A stretch of 38,434 bases of DNA. It comes from Bdellovibrionales bacterium (GTDB lineage: Bacteria > Bdellovibrionota > Bdellovibrionia > Bdellovibrionales > JAKFYE01). The position numbers and the translations under genes are program-made. Location: assembly GCA_021731045.1 (NCBI GenBank), contig JAKFYE010000023.1:1-38434 (forward strand), given 5' to 3'. Of the stretch, positions 17,105 to 25,014 are shown piece by piece; positions within the stretch are counted from its first letter, which is position 1; every line of letters begins with the position of its first letter. The notes beneath the pieces were generated by a model that saw only the letters and a list, made by a program, of their open reading frames with translations, was not told the DNA's origin and did no database searches.

Positions 17105-17629
17105 ATGAAATTGTTAGGAACTATCTTAGTGGCATTGGGAATGCTGTTAAGTCATCCGGGCGTAGGGTTTGCAAAAACTTTTCGTGATGGAGAAGCACCG
17201 TTTCCTTTAGGATCCAAGGCGCCACTTCCATGGAACATGATGGATGGCTATTGGAAAGATTGGAAAGGCGAAGCTTATTTCTACAGAATCGAAGTTGTTG
17301 AAGTTTATAAAGATGGGTCACGTACTGTTTCTGTGGCTTTAATCAATATCAACACAAACGAAGTCTTGGCGAGCGGACTAGGATTTGTACGCGCGAACAA
17401 TCAAGATTTGTGGGCACATGTGACGGGTCCATCAACAAACTTAAAGTTCAGACTTCAATCTTATTTTGAAGAGAAGGACAGTACAGACATGACAAAACGG
17501 GCACTTGTTGTTTCGTTAAAAGACATGAACGCGAAGCCTTCTACTGAATTGATCCGACACCAACTCTTTAAGGTTAACTCCTTGAACGACCGTGTCGAGC
17601 CAAAGGAAAAAGATCACAGCTGTGAATAG
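17105..17629 (+). CDS. Small secreted protein of unknown function
   Basis: I do not recognise this 174-residue protein. A clear signal peptide (MKLLGTILVALGMLLSHPGV, cleavage probably after FAK or GFA) directs it to the periplasm or beyond. The mature part begins with FRDGEAPFPLGSKAPLPWNMMDGYW and has alternating beta-strand patterns (YFYRIEVVEVYKDGSRTVSVALI). A single cysteine lies next to the C-terminus. GGAGGGG precedes the ATG. It lies 22 bases after the winged-helix gene and ends at a strong terminator, so the two are probably co-transcribed. Confidence 0.75.
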   Translation: MKLLGTILVALGMLLSHPGVGFAKTFRDGEAPFPLGSKAPLPWNMMDGYWKDWKGEAYFYRIEVVEVYKDGSRTVSVALININTNEVLASGLGFVRANNQDLWAHVTGPSTNLKFRLQSYFEEKDSTDMTKRALVVSLKDMNAKPSTELIRHQLFKVNSLNDRVEPKEKDHSCE

Positions 17630-17652
17630 TGTTTAGAATTCAAAGTCGATTG

Positions 17653-17683
17653 AAAAGGGTCTCATTTAGAGGCCCTTTTTTTA
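17653..17683 (+). terminator. Intrinsic terminator
   Basis: AAAAGGGTCTC (17653-17663), loop ATTTA, GAGGCCCTTTT (17669-17679), one G-T pair, followed by further T. Ends the two-gene unit before tRNA-Val. Confidence 0.85.
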
Positions 17684-17747
17684 TTCTAGAGATTTTAAAA
17701 AAAGACCTGACAAACAGGTAATTATCTAATATTCGTACTCCACTTTT

Positions 17748-17823
17748 AGGAGCTTAGCTCAGTTGGTAGAGCGCCACCCTTACAAGGTGGATGTCGCAGG
17801 TTCGACCCCTGTAGCTCCTACCA
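17748..17823 (+). tRNA. tRNA-Val (anticodon UAC)
   Basis: A 76-base cloverleaf with encoded CCA. Acceptor stem AGGAGCT (17748-17754) pairs with AGCTCCT, followed by discriminator A and CCA. The D arm is GCTCAGTTGGTAGAGC. The anticodon stem is CCACC/GGTGG around loop CTTACAA, with TAC at 17781-17783. The T arm is GCAGG-TTCGACC-CCTGT. Confidence 0.95.
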
Positions 17824-17830
17824 TTTTCTC

Positions 17831-17956
17831 CCAAACTTTCAGAAATACCTCATCTTTGCGAGCGCCTCGGTCGGATGTCGCTACGTCGTGCAGTAGCACG
17901 TCTGCGCGCCATCCTCGGTCGGGGCTCACAAATCTGAGGCATTTCTGAAAGTTTGG
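17831..17956. repeat. Long inverted repeat after tRNA-Val
   Basis: 17831-17852 and 17935-17956 are reverse complements over 22 bases with one mismatch. The pairing continues inward with a few mismatches (TTTGCGAGC against GCTCACAAA). The GC-rich centre holds two copies of CCTCGGTCGG and a CGTGC-AGTA-GCACG hairpin. The element starts eight bases after the tRNA CCA end. A downstream gap to 18109 has no other gene. Confidence 0.75.
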
Positions 17957-18109
17957 CTTTTCAAGTGTTCGTTTGGTTCGTCGAATCTTCGGATCTTCAC
18001 CATCAACCGAGAAGAGCCCCGAATTGACGCATACTTGCTTTTGAATTTTTCTTTCCTAAGTTAACCTTGAGGCAAACTGAGTAGAATATATAGCCTATCG
18101 GAGGTTATG

Positions 18110-20992
18110 ATGTTTCACAGCCCCTTGACTCGCGTGTTATGTGCTGTTGCCTGCGTAGCAGGTCTTGTCTTCGCATTTCAAAACTGTGGCAATGGATATC
18201 AAATCGCGCGTCCGACAAATTCGCTGAATGGGCTTTTTCAGAAAGCGTTAACTCAATCAAGTCAAATTCCACTTAATGCAAAAATATTATCTGTGAGTGT
18301 TTCTCAATCAGTTTTTGTGGGTCAAAAATTCATTGCTAATATTGAAGTTCAAAATACGGGCACTCAGTCATGGTCTCGTGCTCTACAATTTAAATTGGGA
18401 TCCCAAGGCCCTCAAGACAATATGACTTGGGGAGTGAGTCGTATCGAGATTCCTGAAGGGGTTACGGTACTTCCTGGAAAGACAATATTTTTTGCTTATG
18501 AAGTGACGGCTCCTCCAAACCCGGGCGACTATACTTTTCAATGGCGCATGGTTCAGGACGGTGTTGCGTGGTTTGGTGATCTCACAGAGTCGCGACCGAT
18601 GAGCGTTTTGCCAAATGACAAAAGTGGTGCAACTTTTATATCTCAGTCAGTTCCTTCTATGATGTATGCAGGAAAAACCTATCCGGTTTCGGTCACCATG
18701 AGAAACGAGGGGCCAGAGACTTGGATATCCGGTGTATTCAAGCTTGGTTCTCAAGGACCTCAAGATACCCAAAGGTGGAAAATCGGTCGCGTGGAATTGC
18801 CGTCCAATGTTGAAGTATATCCAGGACAAATTTATACATTTAATTTTCAAGTCACAGCTCCTATAAAGACGGGTTCACAAAACTTTCAATGGAGGATGTT
18901 GCATGAAAACGTTCGATGGTTTGGCGAAATCACGCCACCTAAAACTGAAGATTATCTTCCGTGGGTGAATGTTATCAACGGTGTCGACGCGGCCAGCGAC
19001 TACATGGCTTATCCAGAGAGAGAACAAAGTGGTGGAGTCTCTGGTAATTTATGTGGAGAGATGAACCGAGTTCTTGTTCCTTCTTCGCTGAATCCAATTG
19101 AAATGACAGAAAAAACAATTGCACCTGATACGCTTGGATTACGTGGTCATTCAAACTTTAAATACGCGAGTATCGACATTACGGGCGATGGACAAAATGA
19201 ATTTATCTCTTTGTCCAAGCGAGATAGCGATGGCGCAGAAGTTTTACAAGTGAATAATCGGGATGGTAGCTTGCTTTCGCAAGTGGTTGTTAACTCTTCG
19301 GGCTTTGATAATTATTCTCTTTTTCAAATCAGATATGCTGCAGGTCAAGCTTATGCAATAGGTATTGGTTTTGTGAATTCGAATAACGGAATTGGAGGCG
19401 CGCAGATTTGGATCAATGAGAACGAGACCTTAACTCGAGTTTCTAATACTAATCTCTCAATCTCAGGCGCACAGCAATACAATTGGTTGGCAGGAGACTT
19501 CAATAGTGATGGACTCGAAGAAGTTTTGATTGCACGTGTGCGAGTCGCTGACAATGTGGGTTTATGGCAAATTTGGGATCCTCGAACACTGGTTTCGACA
19601 CCTACGCGAATGGTGATAAGTAAAAACTCTACGACGGATTATGCTTGGAAAGTCGGAAACTTTATTGCGTCTTCTTCCGGGTCGGAAATCGCAGTTCGTT
19701 ACCGAGACTCAAAACAACAAACGGCTTTTCAAATCTTGAACTCATCTGGAAATTTATTTAAAACGCAGACGCTCTCAGAAAAGGCGACTAATTACTATAT
19801 TGTGTTGGACAAAACACAAATTGCTAGCGACCACGATTCGGTTTTTATTGGCTATCTTCGAGCTACAGACAGCCAATTGACCTATCAAGTTTGGGACGCG
19901 CAATCCACTTCCACGACCGCACAGAAAAAAGCGGTGTGTCCTCGAGAAACAGCGACGGCACAAAGCCTGATCTCCGGTTTTGATTGGCGTTTGTACTATA
20001 CTCAACAAACAGGATTAACTCCTCATGCTACAAATTTTGGATCCTATGCTACTCAGGCACTAGGTAAAAAACTTTATTTAGGTTTGAGTACGAGTACGCC
20101 TTTGGATGGCAAAGGTTCGATTCTCATTGAAGTGTCCAATAACATTGCAAAAAAAGTAGGAGATCTTACCGAAGATGGAGTTCATAGCATCAAGGCTTAT
20201 GATGGAAAACTTTTGATTCCTGGATCTGATCCTTTATGGCCTGTCGATGATTTTTCATTTGGAAATTTCTATCGTTATTCATCAACAAAAGGTCTTCAAA
20301 AATTTCGAAACGTTCCTTTTGCCGCACATGTGCTCGGAATCTGGGAAGGCCCTGGAGAAATGTTTGTTGGTGTCGGCGGAGCTAAGGATGCCTCGGGGAT
20401 GGTCGGCGTCGGACAAATTTGGAAGAGTGTTAATGGCGGTTTGAATTGGTCGCTACTCAAAGATCTTAATAATTTGAGAGTCAACGATGTAATTAAACTT
20501 GGAGGAAGACTTCTAGCTTTGAATACTGATTCTTGGACAGCTCCCGGCCATATCGCATACACCGATGATCAGATAAATTGGACTAATCTTGAGGCTGCTG
20601 GTGATTTAGATCGTGAGTTCAGACTTATGCCTTATAAAGATTCGGCATTAGCTTTAAATAGTTCTCAAAGTGCGCTTGTTCAGATTTTTACAAATGGCTC
20701 AGTTCAAATTCATCCGCTACCATTTCAACTTCCTGATCTGGGAGAAACAGTTTTTAACTCTTTAGTAACAGTTGGCGATGAAATTTATATCATCTCAAAT
20801 GATGGGCGAATTTTTAAGTCGAATAATCTACGAACATGGAGACACTACACAACGATCAGTGCAACGGAGTCTTCAGGTAATGTAGATTTAATTTCGATAT
20901 CCTATTGGGCCGATAAAAATGCTCTTGTTGTGGGTGGACGTGGAACGAGTTCAAATATTTGGATGATTCCGAGGATCCAATCAGCAAAGTAG
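18110..20992 (+). CDS. Large surface lipoprotein with two NBR1-type FW domains
   Basis: A 960-residue exported protein. The N-terminal hydrophobic segment ends in FQNC (Cys26), a non-canonical lipobox. Two tandem Ig-like repeats follow at about residues 55-160 and 165-275. Each has the order F-K-L-G-S-Q-G-P-Q-D, W, R-x-E-x-P, PG, F, VTAP, FQWRM and WFG, which matches the four-tryptophan (NBR1 Ig-like, PF16158) domain. Next come FG-GAP-like calcium-loop stretches (DITGDGQNEF; DFNSDGLEEV). Beta-propeller-like BNR motifs (KSVNGGLNWS; KSNNLRTWRH) continue to the end. It is probably cell-surface and ligand-binding. Of two adjacent ATGs, 18110 is better spaced from GGAGG than 18107. Confidence 0.75.
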   Translation: MFHSPLTRVLCAVACVAGLVFAFQNCGNGYQIARPTNSLNGLFQKALTQSSQIPLNAKILSVSVSQSVFVGQKFIANIEVQNTGTQSWSRALQFKLGSQGPQDNMTWGVSRIEIPEGVTVLPGKTIFFAYEVTAPPNPGDYTFQWRMVQDGVAWFGDLTESRPMSVLPNDKSGATFISQSVPSMMYAGKTYPVSVTMRNEGPETWISGVFKLGSQGPQDTQRWKIGRVELPSNVEVYPGQIYTFNFQVTAPIKTGSQNFQWRMLHENVRWFGEITPPKTEDYLPWVNVINGVDAASDYMAYPEREQSGGVSGNLCGEMNRVLVPSSLNPIEMTEKTIAPDTLGLRGHSNFKYASIDITGDGQNEFISLSKRDSDGAEVLQVNNRDGSLLSQVVVNSSGFDNYSLFQIRYAAGQAYAIGIGFVNSNNGIGGAQIWINENETLTRVSNTNLSISGAQQYNWLAGDFNSDGLEEVLIARVRVADNVGLWQIWDPRTLVSTPTRMVISKNSTTDYAWKVGNFIASSSGSEIAVRYRDSKQQTAFQILNSSGNLFKTQTLSEKATNYYIVLDKTQIASDHDSVFIGYLRATDSQLTYQVWDAQSTSTTAQKKAVCPRETATAQSLISGFDWRLYYTQQTGLTPHATNFGSYATQALGKKLYLGLSTSTPLDGKGSILIEVSNNIAKKVGDLTEDGVHSIKAYDGKLLIPGSDPLWPVDDFSFGNFYRYSSTKGLQKFRNVPFAAHVLGIWEGPGEMFVGVGGAKDASGMVGVGQIWKSVNGGLNWSLLKDLNNLRVNDVIKLGGRLLALNTDSWTAPGHIAYTDDQINWTNLEAAGDLDREFRLMPYKDSALALNSSQSALVQIFTNGSVQIHPLPFQLPDLGETVFNSLVTVGDEIYIISNDGRIFKSNNLRTWRHYTTISATESSGNVDLISISYWADKNALVVGGRGTSSNIWMIPRIQSAK

Positions 20993-21036
20993 AACGAATT
21001 GCGTTGTGATAATCTATATACATACCCCAACAATAG

Positions 21037-21420
21037 CTATTCGAGGTTTGCGTGGGCGTGGTTTTGGACTAGATCGACGTCGAAGATTTTGGCTTCGTGA
21101 TATTCTTGGAGTGGCCAGCGAACAGGCATCTTGTAACGTCCTTTGAGAACACGCACTTCGCCTTGACTGATACAGGCAGTATCGCGATCTGTGAGAAAAA
21201 CTTTTCCGCAGAGCTTAAGATCTAAAATAACTCCAGAGCTCATATTGTAGTTTTCGCTAAAATAGAGGTTTTGTGTTCCATCGTTTTCGGCGACGACGCT
21301 GATAGTTCCGGTTGCGCGGGCGAGTCCTGCAAGTGGTTCAAGTTCGCCATGAGCGATAATTTGAGAGGCTAAAATTGGCGTTGCGTAGCTAAGGAATAAC
21401 AAACTTAAAAGTGTCTTCAT
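21037..21420 (-). CDS. Secreted DM13-like domain protein
   Basis: A 127-residue protein with a signal peptide (MKTLLSLLFLSYATPILA). The mature part resembles a DM13 domain: HGELEPLAGLARATGTISVV, then LYFSENYNMSSGVILDLKL, and a final KIFDVDLVQNHAHANL. The similarity is by eye and moderate. DM13 domains are thought to be redox- or heme-related adaptors (family knowledge). Two cysteines occur in the middle. A longer in-frame reading to 21702 overlaps the DUF1552 gene and is rejected because the signal peptide starts at 21420. No Shine-Dalgarno is present; the T-run of a terminator-type hairpin ends directly at the ATG. It is the last gene of the DUF1592-DUF1552 unit. Confidence 0.6.
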   Translation of the reverse strand: MKTLLSLLFLSYATPILASQIIAHGELEPLAGLARATGTISVVAENDGTQNLYFSENYNMSSGVILDLKLCGKVFLTDRDTACISQGEVRVLKGRYKMPVRWPLQEYHEAKIFDVDLVQNHAHANLE

Positions 21421-21454
21421 AAAAAAAGGATGCCCAATTCGCTTGAATTGGGCA
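21421..21454 (-). terminator. Terminator/attenuator hairpin abutting a start codon
   Basis: On the minus strand TGCCCAATTC and GAATTGGGCA form a perfect 10-bp stem with a 4-base loop, followed by TCC and seven T. The T-run ends directly at the ATG of the DM13-like gene, in the place where a ribosome binding site would be. Confidence 0.75.
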
Positions 21455-21482
21455 ACTTCAATTTTGAATTCTAATTTAGAGC

Positions 21483-22790
21483 TTATGTCAGTTTTGAACT
21501 TGGTTCCGCGGTGATAATACCAAAGGTTTTCTTTGCGATACCCATTCCGTTGATGAGACTGACGAGTAGGTTGTGGCGGTTTTCGCTGCCCATATCTACT
21601 AATCGACCTGTGCGGAAGTAGCCGCCACATTTTCCGGCCATAACCCATGGAAGATCCGAAGATGTATGCGGGTCGCCACCGGCGCCGATTTCGTTCACCC
21701 AAATCATCACGGTGTTGTCGAACATTGTACCGCCAGCTTCGGGAATCGATTTCATTCTACGAATCATGTATTCAAACTGCGAAGCGTACCATTCATTGAT
21801 CTTTGTTTTTTCTTCGCCTTGAGAGTGAGACACATCATGGTGCTCTCCCACGCCGAGCCATTTGAAAGAGATACGTCCTTGTCCGCCTTCAGCATCGACA
21901 GATCCCACTTGAGTGAGATTGCAAGCCATCGCTTGAAGCATAATGTCGGTGTGCAAACGCAAACGTGTTTGGAAAGTATCGTCGCTTGTTAAATCCATTG
22001 TTGAAGGACGGCCCGGAATTGTACACATACCACCTGAAGCCGTAGGTGCTTGAAGTGTTTTTTCAATTTCACGAATGGCTGTTAAGTGTTGATCGATTTT
22101 AGCTAACTCGCTTGTGGTGACGCGATTTTTTAAACTAGAAAGCTCATTGGCCACGGTGTCGAGCACGCTTTTTCGACGTGCTCGGATGGCGTCGGCTGCA
22201 GGATCAGGTGCAGATCCCGCTGAACTTACACCTGAAAAAATTCGGTCAAAAGCTTTTACCGGATCTATTTCGGGCTTCACAGGTTGATTCGGCCCCTTGG
22301 CACTCATCATTCCGTAATCAGCCCAACCTTTAATATCAAGACGACTATCGGAAGCACAAAGTTGAAGACTATGAAAACGATTTTGTGAGGCGTAGTGATC
22401 TGCAATAAATTGGTCGATCGAAATATTTTTGTGAGAGCTACTGCCTTTTTCACCATTACATTCAACACCTGTGAGGATGCAACCGGTACCACGATGGCCC
22501 GCATGATCTCCGGCGCCAGGCTTTAAACCTTTTAAAACAATAAGGTCAGACTTATGAGCTTCAAGAGGTTTTAAGATTCGGCTTAAGGTAAAGTTGGCTT
22601 CGCTTCCGGTACTAGACCAGTTCGAAAGCACACTGCCGTTTGAGGTGTGAAATACTAAAAGTCTTTTTCGAAGTGAAGATTGGGCTTCAGCTCGTAGTGA
22701 GGAAATAATGTCCCAAGGAGACAGAATCAGACCTCCGGCGATGCCGGTTCCGAGCGATTTCAAAAAATGTCTTCTATTACCGTTGTTCAT
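21483..22790 (-). CDS. Tat-exported DUF1552 protein
   Basis: A 435-residue protein of the DUF1552 family (PF07586), function unknown. A twin-arginine signal is clear: NNGNRRHFLKSLG with RR at residues 6-7, then a hydrophobic stretch GIAGGLILSP. This implies folding, perhaps cofactor loading, before export. Family-like stretches are LLVFHTSNGSVLSNW, GDHAGHRGTGCILTG, SIDQFIADHY, a metal-site-like GVGEHHDVSHSQ and TMFDNTVMIWVNEIG. Members are regularly encoded beside DUF1592-type cytochrome-like proteins in planctomycetes and myxobacteria, as here (15 bases apart). A GAGG lies eight bases before the ATG. Confidence 0.85.
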   Translation of the reverse strand: MNNGNRRHFLKSLGTGIAGGLILSPWDIISSLRAEAQSSLRKRLLVFHTSNGSVLSNWSSTGSEANFTLSRILKPLEAHKSDLIVLKGLKPGAGDHAGHRGTGCILTGVECNGEKGSSSHKNISIDQFIADHYASQNRFHSLQLCASDSRLDIKGWADYGMMSAKGPNQPVKPEIDPVKAFDRIFSGVSSAGSAPDPAADAIRARRKSVLDTVANELSSLKNRVTTSELAKIDQHLTAIREIEKTLQAPTASGGMCTIPGRPSTMDLTSDDTFQTRLRLHTDIMLQAMACNLTQVGSVDAEGGQGRISFKWLGVGEHHDVSHSQGEEKTKINEWYASQFEYMIRRMKSIPEAGGTMFDNTVMIWVNEIGAGGDPHTSSDLPWVMAGKCGGYFRTGRLVDMGSENRHNLLVSLINGMGIAKKTFGIITAEPSSKLT

Positions 22791-22805
22791 AATTACCTCT
22801 TCGCC

Positions 22806-24692
22806 TTATTTCGACCGTTTTGTAAACGTGTCTGTAGTTGTTAGGCTCTGGAAGATCGTTAAAATTTTTCGATTAGAACTTGAAAAATCCTGTTGAACTT
22901 TTTGTGCAGAACATTGGTCAATCTCTTCCATATTACGTCCCATGACGTAGCGGAAGACTTGCGTCGACATACAGTTTGCAACGTCGGCACTGGATCCTAT
23001 CGCCTTACCTAATTCAATCGGTCCTTTATAGTAGATGCTTGGCACGGACAGATTGTTGATTTCGCCAGAAGAATCTACGGTATAACCGTTTTCTTGCGTA
23101 CGGTAACCACCGATCGCGTTGAAATTTTCAAGACCGAATCCGATTGGATCCATAAGTCGGTGACACTGATAGCATGTTTGGTTTTTGCTATGCTCAGCGT
23201 AGCGATCGCGCGTTGTGAATAAGTTAGAGGCTGTTGGTGGCGTATCCGACACGTTTGGTGGCGGAGGCGGCATTTGTTGACAGAGGAGTTTCTCTCGCAC
23301 AAAGGCCCCACGTAAAACAGGATTGCTCGTCACATCTGTCGCATTCAATGTTAGGAATGCGCCTTGAGTGAGTAAGCCTGAACGCTGGCCTGCCGGCATT
23401 GCAATTTTTTGTAGAGCTGTTCCCGAGACTCCGGAAACTCCGTAAACACTGGCAAGACGTGAGTTAACAAATGAATAGTTCGCAGAGAAGAGCTCATCCA
23501 TCGTGCCGGTGCTATCAAACACAACGTGTTTTACAAAGGCTTTGGTTTCTTCTGAGAAATCTTTCTTCAAATCAGAAGTAAACGCAGGATATTGAGTTGT
23601 GTTTTTTGAAACCGCACCTAACGAGTCAAGTGTAAAGAGTTGTGCAAAGAAATCGGCCATCATATCTCGTGCTTTTGCATTTTGCATGAGTCGATCGGCT
23701 TGTGCAGAAATTTGCGCTTGAGTCGATAATGCGTTTGCATCAGCTGCCGCAATTAAAGTGGCATCTGGCGGAGCATTCCAAAATAAGTAAGAAAGCTGAG
23801 AAGCCACTTCGTAAGGTGTCAATGTCACGACCGGACCTGGTGACCCTTCGGCTCCGAGCTCAAATCGGTAGAGGAAATCTGGCGATTGCAACATAGCCTC
23901 GATAACCATTTGCACGCCGACGAGTCCAGATGTCGATTTACCTGTTCTATAGAGATTAAGGTAAGCCGTTCGTTGGGCACTCGACGGAGGATTTCTAAAT
24001 ACTTTTTTACCGAAGGATGAAATAAAATTTGTTACGCAGACTTCGTTGTTCGCGTCGGCAGGCGTACACGGCAAGAGAGTTGTCAAATTTGATGTCAACG
24101 ATGTTGCCATAGAACGAGCTGCGGTTTCATATTGCTCAGCTAAGATTTGAGAAACGTAAGAATCTTTTGCTCCACCTCTAAATCCTGCACCTGTGGAGTC
24201 TCTTTCAAATTGATCGGCAAGTGGAGTTGAAATGCCCAAGAGATCTTTGATGGTATTATTATATTGAAGGTTTGTTAGTTTCCAAACCCGTGCTGGGGCC
24301 GGGGCACTCTTGCTGGTATCACAAGCTACCGGAGTTGTTGGTGTTGGGCCTGTACCACCAATAGACAACGCATTCGCAATGGCGGAAATTTGCGCGGCTG
24401 TAAATTTATTTTTTAATATACTCATGTTTGAAATGGAGTTGATAGCATTCGTAATTTGCGAGGCATCTCGTCCTTTCTTAGTCGAAGTGGCGAGAGGATT
24501 ATGGCAAGACGAACAGTTTGTTGTATAAAGTGCTGCGCCATCAATATTAGTGGTCGCTACGTTCGTTCCGGTCGAAGCGAGCTGGCTCTTCATACCAAAT
24601 TCAAGTTTTCCTTTTTGATTACATCCAATGCTAAGCAAACCTGTTAAAGATATCAGCATCACAAAACTTGGTATTTTACGTACATGATTCAT
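22806..24692 (-). CDS. DUF1587/1595/1592/1588/1585 cytochrome-like lipoprotein
   Basis: A 628-residue exported protein. A signal peptide ends in LSIGC (lipid Cys24). A c-type heme motif C60-S-S-C-H64 sits in a cytochrome-like N-terminal part. The usual DUF chain follows: VWKLTNLQYNNTIKDLLGI (DUF1587), VQMVIEAMLQSPDFLYRFELG (DUF1595), LTPYEVASQLSYLFWN (DUF1592), PAGQRSGLLTQGAFLTLNA to LLCQQMPPPPP (DUF1588), and CYQCHRLMDPIGFGLENFN (DUF1585) with a second CxxCH at 507-511. Two hemes would suit a periplasmic electron-transfer or oxidative enzyme; the family reaction is not established. The start at 24692 has AGGGG six bases upstream, better than ATG 24707. The DUF1552 partner follows after 15 bases. 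Confidence 0.85.
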   Translation of the reverse strand: MNHVRKIPSFVMLISLTGLLSIGCNQKGKLEFGMKSQLASTGTNVATTNIDGAALYTTNCSSCHNPLATSTKKGRDASQITNAINSISNMSILKNKFTAAQISAIANALSIGGTGPTPTTPVACDTSKSAPAPARVWKLTNLQYNNTIKDLLGISTPLADQFERDSTGAGFRGGAKDSYVSQILAEQYETAARSMATSLTSNLTTLLPCTPADANNEVCVTNFISSFGKKVFRNPPSSAQRTAYLNLYRTGKSTSGLVGVQMVIEAMLQSPDFLYRFELGAEGSPGPVVTLTPYEVASQLSYLFWNAPPDATLIAAADANALSTQAQISAQADRLMQNAKARDMMADFFAQLFTLDSLGAVSKNTTQYPAFTSDLKKDFSEETKAFVKHVVFDSTGTMDELFSANYSFVNSRLASVYGVSGVSGTALQKIAMPAGQRSGLLTQGAFLTLNATDVTSNPVLRGAFVREKLLCQQMPPPPPNVSDTPPTASNLFTTRDRYAEHSKNQTCYQCHRLMDPIGFGLENFNAIGGYRTQENGYTVDSSGEINNLSVPSIYYKGPIELGKAIGSSADVANCMSTQVFRYVMGRNMEEIDQCSAQKVQQDFSSSNRKILTIFQSLTTTDTFTKRSK

Positions 24693-24765
24693 GCGCACCC
24701 CTAACATTGGAAGCCTTGAGCTTTTATCCTCACGGACAAGCTCAAATCTTAAACGCTACCTACCT

Positions 24766-24853
24766 ATCATACTGGATTTTGGTCGAGTTTTCCTGTTGCA
24801 CGCGGGGATTCTCACATTAAGACGCACAAAAAATTCGATTCTCATTTTGAGAT
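24766..24853 (-). promoter_or_regulatory. Candidate -10 box and two operator-like motifs upstream of the DUF1592 gene
   Basis: On the minus strand TATGAT (24766-24771) is a possible -10, about 75 bases before the ATG. Upstream of it GATTCTCACATTAAGAC (24807-24823) and GATTCTCATTTTGAGAT (24837-24853) are related motifs 30 bases apart; the second contains the dyad TCTCA-TTT-TGAGA. A third related motif lies at 24925-24940. The position fits an activator or repressor site. Otherwise the 320-base gap (24693-25014) holds only the terminator of the next gene. Confidence 0.4.
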
Positions 24854-24924
24854 ATTTGTGAAAACTCATTCTGTCGAACAAGTCTACAGAATTTTATCGG
24901 TGTAAAATCTAAAGACAGTTTTCA

Positions 24925-24940
24925 ATTATCAAAATGAGAC
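24925..24940. promoter_or_regulatory. Operator-like motif ATTATCAAAATGAGAC
   Basis: This differs from ATTATCATTTTGAGAC at 26964-26979 only in the central bases. It is one of four related motifs around the two transcription units at 21-27 kb. Confidence 0.4.
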
Positions 24941-24956
24941 AGTGTTTTACATTCGA

Positions 24957-24987
24957 AAAAAAGAAGGGGCCGCATATGCAGCCCCTT
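24957..24987 (-). terminator. Intrinsic terminator of the lyase-like gene
   Basis: On the minus strand AAGGGGC and GCCCCTT form the base of a stem whose centre TGCATATGCG can pair further. It is followed by CTTCTTTTTTT. It lies about 30 bases after the stop codon at 25015. Confidence 0.9.
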
Positions 24988-25014
24988 TGAAAATACTATT
25001 TTAAATAAATATTC

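Noticed and set aside
17763-17948. Plus-strand 61-codon frame
   Set aside because: It begins inside tRNA-Val and continues through the inverted repeat.
21421-21702. N-terminal extension of the DM13-like protein
   Set aside because: The extension overlaps the DUF1552 gene in another frame and is Arg/His-rich nonsense; the signal peptide begins at 21420.
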